Origin: Promicromonospora thailandica
GTDB lineage: Bacteria > Actinomycetota > Actinomycetes > Actinomycetales > Cellulomonadaceae
Assembly: GCF_024171955.1 (NCBI RefSeq)
Contig: NZ_JAMTCS010000010.1
Coordinates: 62,001 to 126,000 of the forward strand
Direction of reading: 5' to 3'
Length of the DNA: 64,000 nt
Below are positions 23,586 to 32,189 of the stretch, piece after piece (position 1 is the stretch's first letter; each line of letters starts with the position of its first letter). A model generated the notes under the pieces. It worked only from the letters and a program-made list of their open reading frames with translations. It made no database searches and was not told where the DNA came from. Both the position numbers and the translations under genes were made by a program.

Positions 23586-24698
23586 GTGAGCAACGACATC
23601 GCCGACCGCACCACCCCGACCGACCAGGCCGCGCTCCTCGACATCCTGCGGGCGCAGGCCGGGACGACCGAGCACGACGAACGACCGACCCCCGACACGC
23701 TGGCGGCCCTGCGCGCGCTCGGCACCCTCGCGCTGCGCACGCCACGAGCCCACGGCGGCGCGGAGGCGGACGCGACCACGGTGGCGCGCCGGCTGACCGA
23801 GGTGGGGCGGGCGTGCCCGACGTCGTCCTGGGTGGCCGGCACCTGCCTGACCGCCAAGAACATCGCCGCGTACTCCTTCCCGCAGGCCACGGTCGCGGAG
23901 GTGTTCGCCGACCCGGACGCGCTGTTCTGCGGGTCCGGGTTCCCGGGCGGCCACGGCGAGCGGGTGCCCGGGGGCGTGCGCGTCACCGGGAGCTGGCCGA
24001 GCGTCTCGGGGTGCGAGGACGCCGTCTGGGCCACCCTGGGCGTGCTGGTCGACGGCGTGCTGACCTTCGTCGTCGTACCGCTCGACGACCTGACGGTGGA
24101 GCGGACCTGGCACATGGCGGGCATGCGCGGCACCGGCAGCCACACCGTCGTCGCGCAGGACCTCTTCGTGCGCGACGACCACACCGCCGGAAAGGCGCCG
24201 TTCGGCCCCGCCGACCGGCTCCTGTACGCGATCGCGGTGCTCGCCCCGGTGGTGGGTGCGGCGCAGGGCGCGCTCGACGCGACGACCGAGATGTTCGCCT
24301 CGGGCCGCAAGCCGTACATGTCCGCGTACACGCGGATGGGCGACTCCCCCGAGGCGCGGCACTGGCTCGCCGAGGCGGCGAACCTGGTGCACCGCGCCGA
24401 GACCACGATGCTCGCCGTCGCCGCCCGGGCGGACGCCGCGGCGGCTCCTGCCGGGCCGGACCCCCTGGACGGCCCCGACGGGCACCACCAGCGCCTGGCC
24501 CTCGCGGACGCCGCCCGCGACTGCCGGGCGGCCCTGGAGCTCGTGCTCGACCTGAACGGGACGAGCGGGTTCCGCACCTCGAACCGGCTCCAGCGCCTCT
24601 GGCGGGACGTCGCCGTGGGCAGCCGGCACCCGCTGCTCAACCCCTACCTCGCCACGGAGAACCTGGGCGGGTCGCTGGTGCCGCCGCCCGCGCCGTAG
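23586..24698 (+). CDS. acyl-CoA dehydrogenase-fold flavoprotein
   Basis: About 370 aa with an acyl-CoA dehydrogenase-like layout: helical N-terminus, a beta domain (VRVTGSWPSVSGCEDAVWAT, then WHMAGMRGTGSHTV) and a C-terminal four-helix part. The pattern is closer to the flavin-dependent monooxygenase/DszC-HpaH-type branch than to fatty acyl-CoA dehydrogenases, so a hydroxylase or oxidase role is possible. The GTG at 23586 begins the domain cleanly; upstream in-frame starts at 23529 would add 19 residues. It is divergently paired with an AraC regulator. Confidence 0.75.
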   Translation: MSNDIADRTTPTDQAALLDILRAQAGTTEHDERPTPDTLAALRALGTLALRTPRAHGGAEADATTVARRLTEVGRACPTSSWVAGTCLTAKNIAAYSFPQATVAEVFADPDALFCGSGFPGGHGERVPGGVRVTGSWPSVSGCEDAVWATLGVLVDGVLTFVVVPLDDLTVERTWHMAGMRGTGSHTVVAQDLFVRDDHTAGKAPFGPADRLLYAIAVLAPVVGAAQGALDATTEMFASGRKPYMSAYTRMGDSPEARHWLAEAANLVHRAETTMLAVAARADAAAAPAGPDPLDGPDGHHQRLALADAARDCRAALELVLDLNGTSGFRTSNRLQRLWRDVAVGSRHPLLNPYLATENLGGSLVPPPAP

Positions 24699-24728
24699 AC
24701 GGGTCGGCCCGGAGCGCCGGCCGGAGGT

Positions 24729-24734
24729 TAGCCT
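24729..24734 (+). promoter_or_regulatory. -10 element of purC
   Basis: TAGCCT ends 7 nt before the GTG at 24742; leaderless start predicted. Confidence 0.55.
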
Positions 24735-24741
24735 TGGCCCC

Positions 24742-25572
24742 GTGGAACTGATCCGGAAGGGCAAGGTTCGCGAGGTCTACGCGGACGGCGACGATGTGAT
24801 CCTGGTGGCCTCCGACCGCGTGTCGGTCTACGACGTCGTGCTGCCGACGGCGGTACCCGACAAGGGTGCGATCCTGACCCAGCTCTCGTTGTGGTGGTTC
24901 CGGCAGTTCGCCGACCTGGTGCCCAACCACGTGATCAGCGAGGACGTGCCGGCCGAGTGGGCGGGCCGCGCCATCCGCTGCAAGCGGCTGGAGATCGTGC
25001 CGGTCGAGTGCATCGCGCGCGGCTACCTCACGGGCGGCGGGCTGGAGAGCTACCGGGCCACGGGCACGGTCTCGGGCGTGGCCTTCCCGCCCGGGCTCGT
25101 GGAGGCCTCCCGCCTGCCCGAGCCCGTCTTCACGCCGTCGACCAAGGCGGAGGAGGGGCACGACGAGTACATCTCCGTCGAGGAGATCGCGCGCGACCTC
25201 GGCGAGGAGACGACGAACCGCCTGCGGGACCTCACGCTGGCGATCTACGGGCGCGGCGCCGAGATCGCCCGCGAGCGCGGCGTGATCATCGCGGACACCA
25301 AGGTCGAGTTCGGGCTCGACGCCGACGGCGTGCTGACGCTCGCCGACGAGGTGCTCACGCCCGACTCCTCGCGGTTCTGGAAGGCGAGCGAGTACGAGCC
25401 GGGCCGCGCGCAGTGGTCGTACGACAAGCAGTTCGTGCGGGACTGGTCGGCGACGCTGACGGACTGGGACCGCACCTACCCCGGCCCGGAGGTCCCGGCC
25501 GACGTCGTGGCCGAGACCCGCGCCCGCTACGTGGAGATCTACGAGCAGCTCACGGGCGAGCGCTGGGTCTGA
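24742..25572 (+). CDS. purC: phosphoribosylaminoimidazole-succinocarboxamide synthase
   Basis: This purine-pathway enzyme joins CAIR and aspartate using ATP. The sequence begins directly in the family core (LIRKGKVREVY), and has VASDRVSVYDVVLP, IPVECIARGYLTG-like and TPSTKAEEGHDEYI, plus IIADTKVEFG and TPDSSRFW. 276 aa is complete though slightly short at the N-terminus compared with many homologues. It is not adjacent to other pur genes here. It is followed by a GC-rich hairpin. Confidence 0.96.
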   Translation: MELIRKGKVREVYADGDDVILVASDRVSVYDVVLPTAVPDKGAILTQLSLWWFRQFADLVPNHVISEDVPAEWAGRAIRCKRLEIVPVECIARGYLTGGGLESYRATGTVSGVAFPPGLVEASRLPEPVFTPSTKAEEGHDEYISVEEIARDLGEETTNRLRDLTLAIYGRGAEIARERGVIIADTKVEFGLDADGVLTLADEVLTPDSSRFWKASEYEPGRAQWSYDKQFVRDWSATLTDWDRTYPGPEVPADVVAETRARYVEIYEQLTGERWV

Positions 25573-25583
25573 CCGTCCCGGGT

Positions 25584-25612
25584 GGCCCGCCCGTCCCCGG
25601 GGCGGGCGGGCC
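25584..25612 (+). terminator. GC-rich terminator hairpin after purC
   Basis: GGCCCGCCCG pairs with CGGGCGGGCC across a 9-nt loop, 12 nt after the purC stop. There is no U-tract. Confidence 0.65.
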
Positions 25613-25649
25613 GCGGCGCGGCTCGAACAAGCGTGTCAGTGTCTCCGGA

Positions 25650-25655
25650 TAGCCT
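25650..25655 (+). promoter_or_regulatory. -10 element of the exonuclease/GIY-YIG gene
   Basis: TAGCCT ends 6 nt before the GTG at 25662; leaderless start predicted. Confidence 0.55.
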
Positions 25656-25661
25656 CTGCCC

Positions 25662-27500
25662 GTGAGCACCACCACATCCGCGTACCAGGCCACCTTCGAG
25701 GAGCTCGGCACGCCGCTGCGGGACGTCACCTTCGTCGTGGTCGACCTGGAGACGACGGGCACGAGCGCCAAGGAGGGCGGCATCACCGAGATCGGCGCCG
25801 TCAAGGTGCGCGGCGGTGAGGTGCTGGGCGAGTTCCAGTCGCTGGTGAACCCGGGGCAGCCGGTCCCGGCGTTCGTGGCGCGCCTGACGGGCATCACCAA
25901 CGCGATGGTAGCCACCGCCCCCGACATCGCCCTGGTGCTGCCGAGCTTCCTGGAGTTCGCGCGCAACACGGTGCTGGTGGCGCACAACGCGCCGTTCGAC
26001 GTCGGCTTCCTCAAGGAGATGTGCTCCCGGCTGGACTACCCGTGGCCGGGTTTCACCGTCGTGGACACCGTGCCGCTGGCGCGGCGCCTGGTCACGCGGG
26101 ACGAGGCGCCGAACCACAAGCTGTCGACGCTCGCCAACCTGTTCCACGCCACCGTCTCCCCCGACCACCGCGCCCTCGCGGACGCCCGCGCGACGGTCGA
26201 CGTGCTGCACGCCCTCTTCGACCGCCTCGCGCCGATGGGCGTGACGCACCTGGAGGACCTGGCCACGGCGGCGGACCCGGTGCCGCCGGAGGTGCGCCGC
26301 AAGCGGCACCTCGCCGACGACCTGCCGGACGCACCCGGCGTCTACCTGTTCCGCGGTCCGGGCGACGAGGTGCTGTACGTGGGTACGTCGGTCAACATCC
26401 GCAAGCGCGTGCGCTCGTACTTCACCGCGGCCGAGAAGCGGAAGCGGATCACCGAGATGGTGCGCATCGCCGAGCGGGTCACGCCGGTCGCGTGCGCCAC
26501 CCCGCTCGAGGCGCAGGTGCGCGAGCTGCGCCTCATCACCGAGCACGCGCCGCGCTACAACCGGCGCTCCAAGTTCCCCGAGCGGCACTCGTGGGTGCGC
26601 CTCACCGACGAGGCGTACCCGCGGCTGTCGGTCGTCGGCGCGGTCGTGGCCGGTGCGGCCCACATCGGCCCCTTCGGGTCCCGCAGGACCGCGCAGGAGG
26701 CGGTGCACGCCCTCCACGACGCCCTGAACCTGCGCCAGTGCACCGCCCGCATCCCGCTCGTCTCCAGGACGCCGGGCAGCCCGTGCGCCCTGGCCGGCAT
26801 GGGCCGCTGCTCGGCGCCGTGCGTGGCCACCGAGGCGCCCGACACCGCCTACGCCGAGGTGGCCGACGCCGCCCGCCGTGCGCTCACGGGCGACCCCGAG
26901 CCGGTGGTGCGTGCGCTGTCCGACCGGATCGCGGCGCTCGCCCACCAGGAGCGGTACGAGGAGGCGGGCGAGGTGACGAGGCGGCTGCGCGCCTTCGTCT
27001 CGGGCGCGCACCGCGCGCAGCGGCTGGACCCGCTCGCCCGCTGCGCCGAGCTCGTGGCGGCGCGGCCGTCCGGCATCGGCGACGCCCCGGGCAGGCCGGG
27101 CGGCTGGGAGATCGTGGTCGTCCGGCACGGCCGGCTCGCGGCCACCGACGTCTCCGCGCCGGGTGCCGACCCGCTCCCCCTGGTGTCGGCGCTGCGGACG
27201 ACGGCAGAGCACGTGGAGCCGCCCGTCGCGCCCGCGCCGGCCGCGCACCCCGAGGAGACGGACCTGCTGCTGGCGTGGCTCGACTCCCCCGGCGTGCGGC
27301 TCGTGCACGTCAGCGACGAGTGGGCGTGCCCGGTGCGCGCGGCGGGCGCGCACGCCGACCTCGCGTGGGCCTCGGACCGTGTGCGCACCGAGATCGGGAC
27401 GGAGGCCGGGCAGGACGTCGCGCTTCCGTACACCGCGACCCCGGCTCCCCTCCCGGGTGCCGGGAACGCGCGGCGCGTGGATACGATGACGGCATGCTGA
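25662..27500 (+). CDS. DEDDh exonuclease / GIY-YIG (UvrC-like) nuclease fusion protein
   Basis: Two nucleases are fused in 612 aa. Residues about 20-190 form a DnaQ-type 3'-5' exonuclease with motifs VVVDLETTG, HNAPFDVGFL and HRALADARATVDVL (DEDDh set complete). Residues about 220-310 form a GIY-YIG domain (PGVYLFRGPGDEVLYVGTS, conserved Arg, then LEAQVRELRLITEHAPRYN with the metal-binding Glu). The C-terminal part resembles the UvrC linker without UvrC's RNase H-like or HhH domains. M. tuberculosis Rv2191 has the same architecture. A DNA-repair role is likely. Its stop overlaps the next gene by 7 nt. Confidence 0.92.
   Translation: MSTTTSAYQATFEELGTPLRDVTFVVVDLETTGTSAKEGGITEIGAVKVRGGEVLGEFQSLVNPGQPVPAFVARLTGITNAMVATAPDIALVLPSFLEFARNTVLVAHNAPFDVGFLKEMCSRLDYPWPGFTVVDTVPLARRLVTRDEAPNHKLSTLANLFHATVSPDHRALADARATVDVLHALFDRLAPMGVTHLEDLATAADPVPPEVRRKRHLADDLPDAPGVYLFRGPGDEVLYVGTSVNIRKRVRSYFTAAEKRKRITEMVRIAERVTPVACATPLEAQVRELRLITEHAPRYNRRSKFPERHSWVRLTDEAYPRLSVVGAVVAGAAHIGPFGSRRTAQEAVHALHDALNLRQCTARIPLVSRTPGSPCALAGMGRCSAPCVATEAPDTAYAEVADAARRALTGDPEPVVRALSDRIAALAHQERYEEAGEVTRRLRAFVSGAHRAQRLDPLARCAELVAARPSGIGDAPGRPGGWEIVVVRHGRLAATDVSAPGADPLPLVSALRTTAEHVEPPVAPAPAAHPEETDLLLAWLDSPGVRLVHVSDEWACPVRAAGAHADLAWASDRVRTEIGTEAGQDVALPYTATPAPLPGAGNARRVDTMTAC
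27482..27487 (+). promoter_or_regulatory. -10 element of the RAM-domain gene, inside the upstream coding region
   Basis: TACGAT ends 6 nt before the ATG at 27494 and could give the small gene its own leaderless transcript. Confidence 0.45.
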
Positions 27501-27775
27501 CCGCGATCGTCCTCATCGACGCCGAGACGTCCCGCATCCCCGAGGTCGCGCAGGAGGTCGCGAACATCGACGGTGTGAGCGAGGTCTTCTCCGTGACGGG
27601 CAAGACCGACCTCGTCGCGATCGTCCGCGTGCCCGAGCACGAGCAGCTCTCGGGCGTCGTCTCCGACCGCGTGAACAAGGTCGCCGGGGTGCAGAACACC
27701 GAGACGCTCATCGCGTTCCGCGCGTACTCCAAGGCGGACCTGGAGCAGGCGTTCGCCCTGGGGCTCGACGACTGA
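27494..27775 (+). CDS. stand-alone Lrp/AsnC ligand-binding (RAM) domain protein
   Basis: A 93-aa protein that is only the effector/oligomerisation domain of Lrp/AsnC regulators (AIVLIDAETSRIPEVAQEVA, GVSEVFSVTGKTDLVAIVRV, NTETLIAFRAYS); the helix-turn-helix is absent. Such proteins may form mixed oligomers with full-length Lrp regulators or bind amino acids. It overlaps the exonuclease stop (ATGCTGA) and converges on the second qcrB gene across a 16-bp palindrome (27780-27795). Confidence 0.85.
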   Translation: MLTAIVLIDAETSRIPEVAQEVANIDGVSEVFSVTGKTDLVAIVRVPEHEQLSGVVSDRVNKVAGVQNTETLIAFRAYSKADLEQAFALGLDD

Positions 27776-27779
27776 GCTC

Positions 27780-27795
27780 CGCGACGGCCGTCGCG
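27780..27795. terminator. short palindrome at a convergent junction
   Basis: CGCGACGGCCGTCGCG is a perfect 16-bp palindrome between the RAM-domain stop and the second qcrB stop. It is a weak candidate for a shared terminator. Confidence 0.4.
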
Positions 27796-27803
27796 CCCGA
27801 GGC

Positions 27804-29498
27804 CTACGCCCGCTCCTGCGGCGGGCGCTCCGTCCCAGCGCCGACGGCCGCCGCGGGGCGCTCGACCTGGGCGTGCCGGCCGTGCGCGTGCGCGGCGTGC
27901 GCGGCCTCGAGCTCGGCGGGCGTGACGGGCTCCACGCGGTCCTCGTAGAAGAACCGCGACAGACGCTGCCACCGCCGCTCGGACCGGTAGCCCGCACGCC
28001 GCACGCCCCGCGAGTCCGTGAGCGGTGCGATCTCCAGCGGGGCGGGCGACTCGTAGCTGACCCGCAGCCACCGCTCCTGCTCGTCCAACGGCGTGTGCAC
28101 CTCGACGTACTCCCCGTTGGCGAACCGCACGATGCGCCCCGACTCGTGGCCGTGCAGCACCAGCTCGCGGTCCTTGCGCTGGAGCCCGAGGCACACGCGT
28201 TTGGTCACCCAGAACGCGAGCACCGGGCCGACGATCAGGAGCACGCGCAGCACCCAGGTGATCGCGAAGATCGACAGCGAGAAGTGGGTGGCGATCAGGT
28301 CGTTGGTCGCGGCGAGGGCGCAGACCATGAACGCGACGAACAGCGCGACGCCCATGGCGGTCCGCACGGGACGGTTGCGCGGGCGGTCCAGCACGTGGTG
28401 CTCGCCCCGGTCTCCCGTCACGCGGGCCTCGACGAACGGCCACGCGAACAGCAGGGTGAAGAGGATGCCCGGCACCACGACGGCCGGGATCAGCAGGTTC
28501 ATGCTCAGCGTGTACCCGCCGATCACCCACTCCCAGCCCGGCCCCGGCATGAGCCGCAGCGCGCCGTCGACGAACAGGATGTACCAGTCCGGCTGGGTGC
28601 CCGCGGAGACCGGGGACGGGTCGTACGGGCCGTAGTTCCAGACGTTGTTGATCGCCATGGTGGCGCCCATCAGCGTCAGCACGCCCGCGATGATGAAGAA
28701 GTTGCCCGTCATCTTGGCCACGTAGACCGGCAGCGCCGGGTACCCGACGACGTTCCTGTCGGTGCGGCCGCCGCCCGGGTACTGGGTGTGCTTCTGCAGC
28801 ACCATGAGGAACAGGTGCAGCGCGATGAGCGCGATCAGCAGACCTGGGATGACGAAGATGTGCAGCGTGAACAGGCGCGGGATGATGTGCTCGCCCGGGA
28901 ACTCGCCGCCGAACACGAGGAACGACAGGTACGAGCCGATCAGCGGGATCGACTTCACGACGCCGTCGATGATGCGCAGGCCGTTGCCCGACAGCACGTC
29001 GTCCGGGAGCGAGTAGCCCGAGAAGCCCGCGGCCAGGGCCAGCACCAGCATGAGGGCGCCGACCAGCCAGTTCACCTCGCGCGGCTTGCGGAACGCGCCC
29101 GTGAAGAAGATCCGGAACATGTGCAGCACGATCGAGCCCACGAAGATCAGCGCCGCCCAGTGGTGGATCTGGCGCATGAGCAGACCGCCGCGCACCTCGA
29201 AGGACATCTCGACGGTGGACCGGAACGCCGCCGACATGAGCTGCCCCTGCATGGCGGCAGGGTGCTCGCCCTCGAACCGGACCAGCGCCATCGACGGCTC
29301 GAAGAACATCGTCAGGAAGAAGCCCGAGGCGATCAGGACGACGAACGAGAACAGCGCGATCTCGCCGAGCATGAACGACCAGTGGTCCGGGAAGACCTTG
29401 CGCGCGAGCTGGTTGACCAGCGCTCCGATGCTGGTGCGCTGGTCCAGGTAGTCGGCCGCCTTGCCGACCCGCGTCGTCGGACGCTGCTGCTGTGCCAC
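27804..29498 (-). CDS. qcrB: cytochrome bc1 complex cytochrome b subunit, second copy
   Basis: A full-length QcrB paralogue (564 aa), closely similar to the one at 30471-32189 over almost its whole length. The transmembrane haem-ligand regions (RQIHHWAALIF, LHIFVIPGLLIALIALH), QPDWY and the actinobacterial C-terminal extension (LVLHGHESGRIVRFANGEYVEVHT) are intact, so it is not a pseudogene. The GTG at 29498 has AGGGG upstream; it gives the same N-terminal KAADYLDQRTSIG context as the other copy. It has no qcrC or qcrA of its own and lies beyond sodA, so it may supply an alternative b subunit to the same complex. Confidence 0.93.
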   Translation of the reverse strand: MAQQQRPTTRVGKAADYLDQRTSIGALVNQLARKVFPDHWSFMLGEIALFSFVVLIASGFFLTMFFEPSMALVRFEGEHPAAMQGQLMSAAFRSTVEMSFEVRGGLLMRQIHHWAALIFVGSIVLHMFRIFFTGAFRKPREVNWLVGALMLVLALAAGFSGYSLPDDVLSGNGLRIIDGVVKSIPLIGSYLSFLVFGGEFPGEHIIPRLFTLHIFVIPGLLIALIALHLFLMVLQKHTQYPGGGRTDRNVVGYPALPVYVAKMTGNFFIIAGVLTLMGATMAINNVWNYGPYDPSPVSAGTQPDWYILFVDGALRLMPGPGWEWVIGGYTLSMNLLIPAVVVPGILFTLLFAWPFVEARVTGDRGEHHVLDRPRNRPVRTAMGVALFVAFMVCALAATNDLIATHFSLSIFAITWVLRVLLIVGPVLAFWVTKRVCLGLQRKDRELVLHGHESGRIVRFANGEYVEVHTPLDEQERWLRVSYESPAPLEIAPLTDSRGVRRAGYRSERRWQRLSRFFYEDRVEPVTPAELEAAHAAHAHGRHAQVERPAAAVGAGTERPPQERA

Positions 29499-29618
29499 GT
29501 CATCACCCCTGGGGTAGGAGACACGTGCCTGCCCATCGATGTCTCCAGTAGACACCCGGGCGGCCGCGCCTTCCACCCCGACGACGAAACCCGACGCCCG
29601 GCGCGTGACACGACAGTT

Positions 29619-29661
29619 CCGGCGGGCCGCCCGGGGACGAGGTCCCCGGGCGGCCCGCCGG
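29619..29661 (-). terminator. 20-bp-stem terminator after sodA
   Basis: Two perfectly complementary 20-nt arms (CCGGCGGGCC...GGCCCGCCGG) with a GAG loop lie 15 nt beyond the sodA stop on the minus strand. This should separate sodA from the second qcrB. Confidence 0.8.
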
Positions 29662-29675
29662 ATCAGGTCAGGAGG

Positions 29676-30305
29676 TCACGCCGAGGCGACGACCAGGCCC
29701 GCCGTCTGGGTCTTGGCCCGCGCCAGGCGCTCGGACACGTTCTCCCACGACACCAGGTTCCACCAGGCCTTGATGTAGTCCGGGCGGACGTTCAGGTAGT
29801 CGATGTAGTAGGCGTGCTCCCAGCAGTCCAGCATGAGGACCGGCGTGAGCGCGAAGGGGATGTTGCCCTGCTGGTCGAAGAGCTGCACCACGACCAGCTT
29901 CTGACCGACCGAGTCCCAGGCCAGGACGGCCCAGCCGGAACCCTGCACACCGGCGGCCACGGCGGTGAAGTGCGCCTTGAACTTCTCGAACGAGCCGAAG
30001 TGCTCGTCGATCGCCGCGGCGATGTCACCGGTGGGCTCGCCGCCGGCCTCGGGAGCCATGTTCGTCCAGAAGATCGAGTGGTTGATGTGCCCACCCAGGT
30101 TGAAGGCCAGGTCCTTCTCGATCTTGTTGACGCCTGCCAGGTTGCCCGTCTCGCGGGCCTCCTCGAGCTGCTCCAGGGCAGTGTTCGCGCCCTTGACGTA
30201 CGTCGCGTGGTGCTTGGAGTGGTGCAGCTCCATGATCTTGCCCGAGATGTGGGGCTCGAGCGCGGCGTAGTCGTAGGTCAGGTCAGGGAGCGTGTAGACA
30301 GCCAT
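29676..30305 (-). CDS. sodA: superoxide dismutase (Fe/Mn family)
   Basis: It dismutates superoxide in the cytoplasm. The four metal ligands are in the expected places: His in ELHHSKHHATYV, His in GGHINHSIFW, and Asp and His in LDCWEHAYYIDY. 209 aa is normal. The ATG at 30305 has GGAGG about 10 nt upstream. Sandwiched between two qcrB genes; a link to superoxide made by the respiratory chain is plausible but only contextual. Metal preference (Mn or Fe) cannot be fixed by eye. Confidence 0.96.
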   Translation of the reverse strand: MAVYTLPDLTYDYAALEPHISGKIMELHHSKHHATYVKGANTALEQLEEARETGNLAGVNKIEKDLAFNLGGHINHSIFWTNMAPEAGGEPTGDIAAAIDEHFGSFEKFKAHFTAVAAGVQGSGWAVLAWDSVGQKLVVVQLFDQQGNIPFALTPVLMLDCWEHAYYIDYLNVRPDYIKAWWNLVSWENVSERLARAKTQTAGLVVASA

Positions 30306-30398
30306 TGCTGAGGTACCTCCAGGATCGGTCCGCGCGCCGGACGGCACGCGGGTCATGCCGCCGTCCTGGCCGTGCGCCGCTGTGGTGCCCGGCGGGAC

Positions 30399-30453
30399 GG
30401 CAATGGCCCGTGTCCCCGGCCGCAGACGCGGACCGGGAGACACAGGCCATCGC
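30399..30453 (-). terminator. imperfect hairpin after the bcc operon
   Basis: ATGGCCCGTGTCCCCGG at 30402-30418 pairs, with a few mismatches, with CCGGGAGACACAGGCCAT at 30433-30450. It lies just past the qcrB stop at 30471 on the minus strand. The rest of 30306-30470 holds the sodA promoter region, where I see no strong -10. Confidence 0.5.
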
Positions 30454-30470
30454 TTGGTGTCGCAGGTCGC

Positions 30471-32189
30471 TCAGTGCTCCCGCGAGGTGGCGCCCGCACC
30501 GGCCTCGACGGCCTGGTGCCCGGACTCGCCGTCCTCGAGCTGGTCGTGCTCGCCGTGCGAGTGCGCGGCCTCCAGCTCGGCGGGCGTGACGGGCTCCACC
30601 CGGTCCTCGTAGAAGAACCGGGACAGGCGCTGCCAGCGCTTGTCGGACGAGTAGCCCTTGCGCTTCACACCACGGGCGTCCGTCTTCGGGGCGATCTCCA
30701 GCGGTGCCGGCGCCTCGTAGTTCACCCGCAGCCAGCGCTCCTGCTCGTCCAGCGGGGTGTGGACCTCGATGTACTCGCCGTTGGCGAACCGGACGATGCG
30801 GCCCGACTCGTGGCCGTGCAGCACCAGCTCGCGGTCCTTGCGCTGCAGCCCCAGGCAGATGCGCCGGGTGATGGCGTAGGCGAACACCGGCCCCACGAAG
30901 AACAGGATGCGGAACACCCACGTGATCGCGTTGATGGACAGGTGGAAGTGCGTCGCGATGAGGTCGTTCGACCCGGCCAGCGCCAGGATGATGAACGCCG
31001 TCAGGAACGCCACGCCCAGGCCGGTCCGGGCCGGCTTGTTGCGCGGGCGGTCCAGCACGTGGTGCTCGCGGTCGTCGCCGGTCACCTTGGCCTCGACGAA
31101 CGGGTACACGAACAGGAACGTGAACAGGATGCCCGGCACGACCACGGCCGGGATCAGGATGTTCAGCGGCAGCGTGTACCCGAAGATGACCCACTCGGTG
31201 CCCTGGCCCGGCATGAGGCGCAGCGACCCCTCCAGGAACAGCATGTACCAGTCCGGCTGGGCGCCGGCGGACACCGGCGACGGGTCGAACGGCCCGTAGT
31301 TCCAGACGTTGTTGATCGACATCGTGGCACCCATGAGCGCCAGCACGCCGAACACCAGGAAGAAGTTGCCGGTCATCTTGGCCACGTACACCGGCAGCGC
31401 CGGGTAACCGACCACGTTCTTGTCGGTGCGGCCGCCGCCCGGGTACTGGGTGTGCTTCTGCAGCACCATGAGGAACAGGTGCAGCGCGATCAGGGCCAGC
31501 AGGATGCCCGGCACCACGAAGATGTGCAGCGTGAACAGGCGCGGCACGATGTGGTGGCCCGGGAACTCGCCGCCGAAGATCATGTACGACATGAACGAGC
31601 CGACCAGCGGGATCGACTTCACGACGCCGTCGGTGATGCGCAGGCCGTTGCCGGAGAGCACGTCGTCGGGCAGCGAGTAGCCGGTGAAGCCGGCGGCCAG
31701 GCCGAGGATCATCAGGAGCAGGCCGACGATCCAGTTGATCTCGCGCGGCTTGCGGAACGCGCCCGTGAAGAACACACGCATCATGTGCACCACGATCGAG
31801 GCCATGAAGATCAGGGCCGACCAGTGGTGGATCTGCCGCATGAGCAGGCCGCCGCGCACCTCGAACGACATGTCGAGGGTCGAGGCGAAGGCCACCGACA
31901 TGAGCTCGCCGTGCATGCTCGCGGGGTGCTCGCCCTCGTAGCGCGTGAGCGCCATCGACGGCTCGAAGAACATCGTCAGGAAGAAGCCCGAGATGATGAG
32001 CACGACGAAGGAGAACAGGGCGATCTCGCCGAGCATGAAGGACCAGTGGTCCGGGAAGACCTTGCGCGCGAACTCCTTGACGGCCACGCCGATGGACGTG
32101 CGCTGGTCCAGGTAGTCGGCCGCCTTGCCGACCGTCGTCGTCGGCTTGGCCGGTGCCTCGCGCTGGGTGTCGTGGGTCGCGGTGCTCAC
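30471..32189 (-). CDS. qcrB: cytochrome bc1 complex cytochrome b subunit
   Basis: The menaquinol-oxidising b subunit of the bcc-aa3 supercomplex (572 aa). About eight to nine transmembrane helices with the haem-ligand histidines (RQIHHWSALIF, LHIFVVPGILLALIALH), the Qo-site QPDWY and the long cytosolic actinobacterial tail are present. The GTG at 32189 overlaps the qcrA stop (GTGA), implying translational coupling in the ctaE-qcrC-qcrA-qcrB cluster. A near-duplicate lies 1 kb downstream beyond sodA. Confidence 0.97.
   Translation of the reverse strand: MSTATHDTQREAPAKPTTTVGKAADYLDQRTSIGVAVKEFARKVFPDHWSFMLGEIALFSFVVLIISGFFLTMFFEPSMALTRYEGEHPASMHGELMSVAFASTLDMSFEVRGGLLMRQIHHWSALIFMASIVVHMMRVFFTGAFRKPREINWIVGLLLMILGLAAGFTGYSLPDDVLSGNGLRITDGVVKSIPLVGSFMSYMIFGGEFPGHHIVPRLFTLHIFVVPGILLALIALHLFLMVLQKHTQYPGGGRTDKNVVGYPALPVYVAKMTGNFFLVFGVLALMGATMSINNVWNYGPFDPSPVSAGAQPDWYMLFLEGSLRLMPGQGTEWVIFGYTLPLNILIPAVVVPGILFTFLFVYPFVEAKVTGDDREHHVLDRPRNKPARTGLGVAFLTAFIILALAGSNDLIATHFHLSINAITWVFRILFFVGPVFAYAITRRICLGLQRKDRELVLHGHESGRIVRFANGEYIEVHTPLDEQERWLRVNYEAPAPLEIAPKTDARGVKRKGYSSDKRWQRLSRFFYEDRVEPVTPAELEAAHSHGEHDQLEDGESGHQAVEAGAGATSREH

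Noticed and set aside
27804-29498. Second qcrB as a pseudogene
   Set aside because: Full length, no frameshift or stop, and all ligand motifs present.
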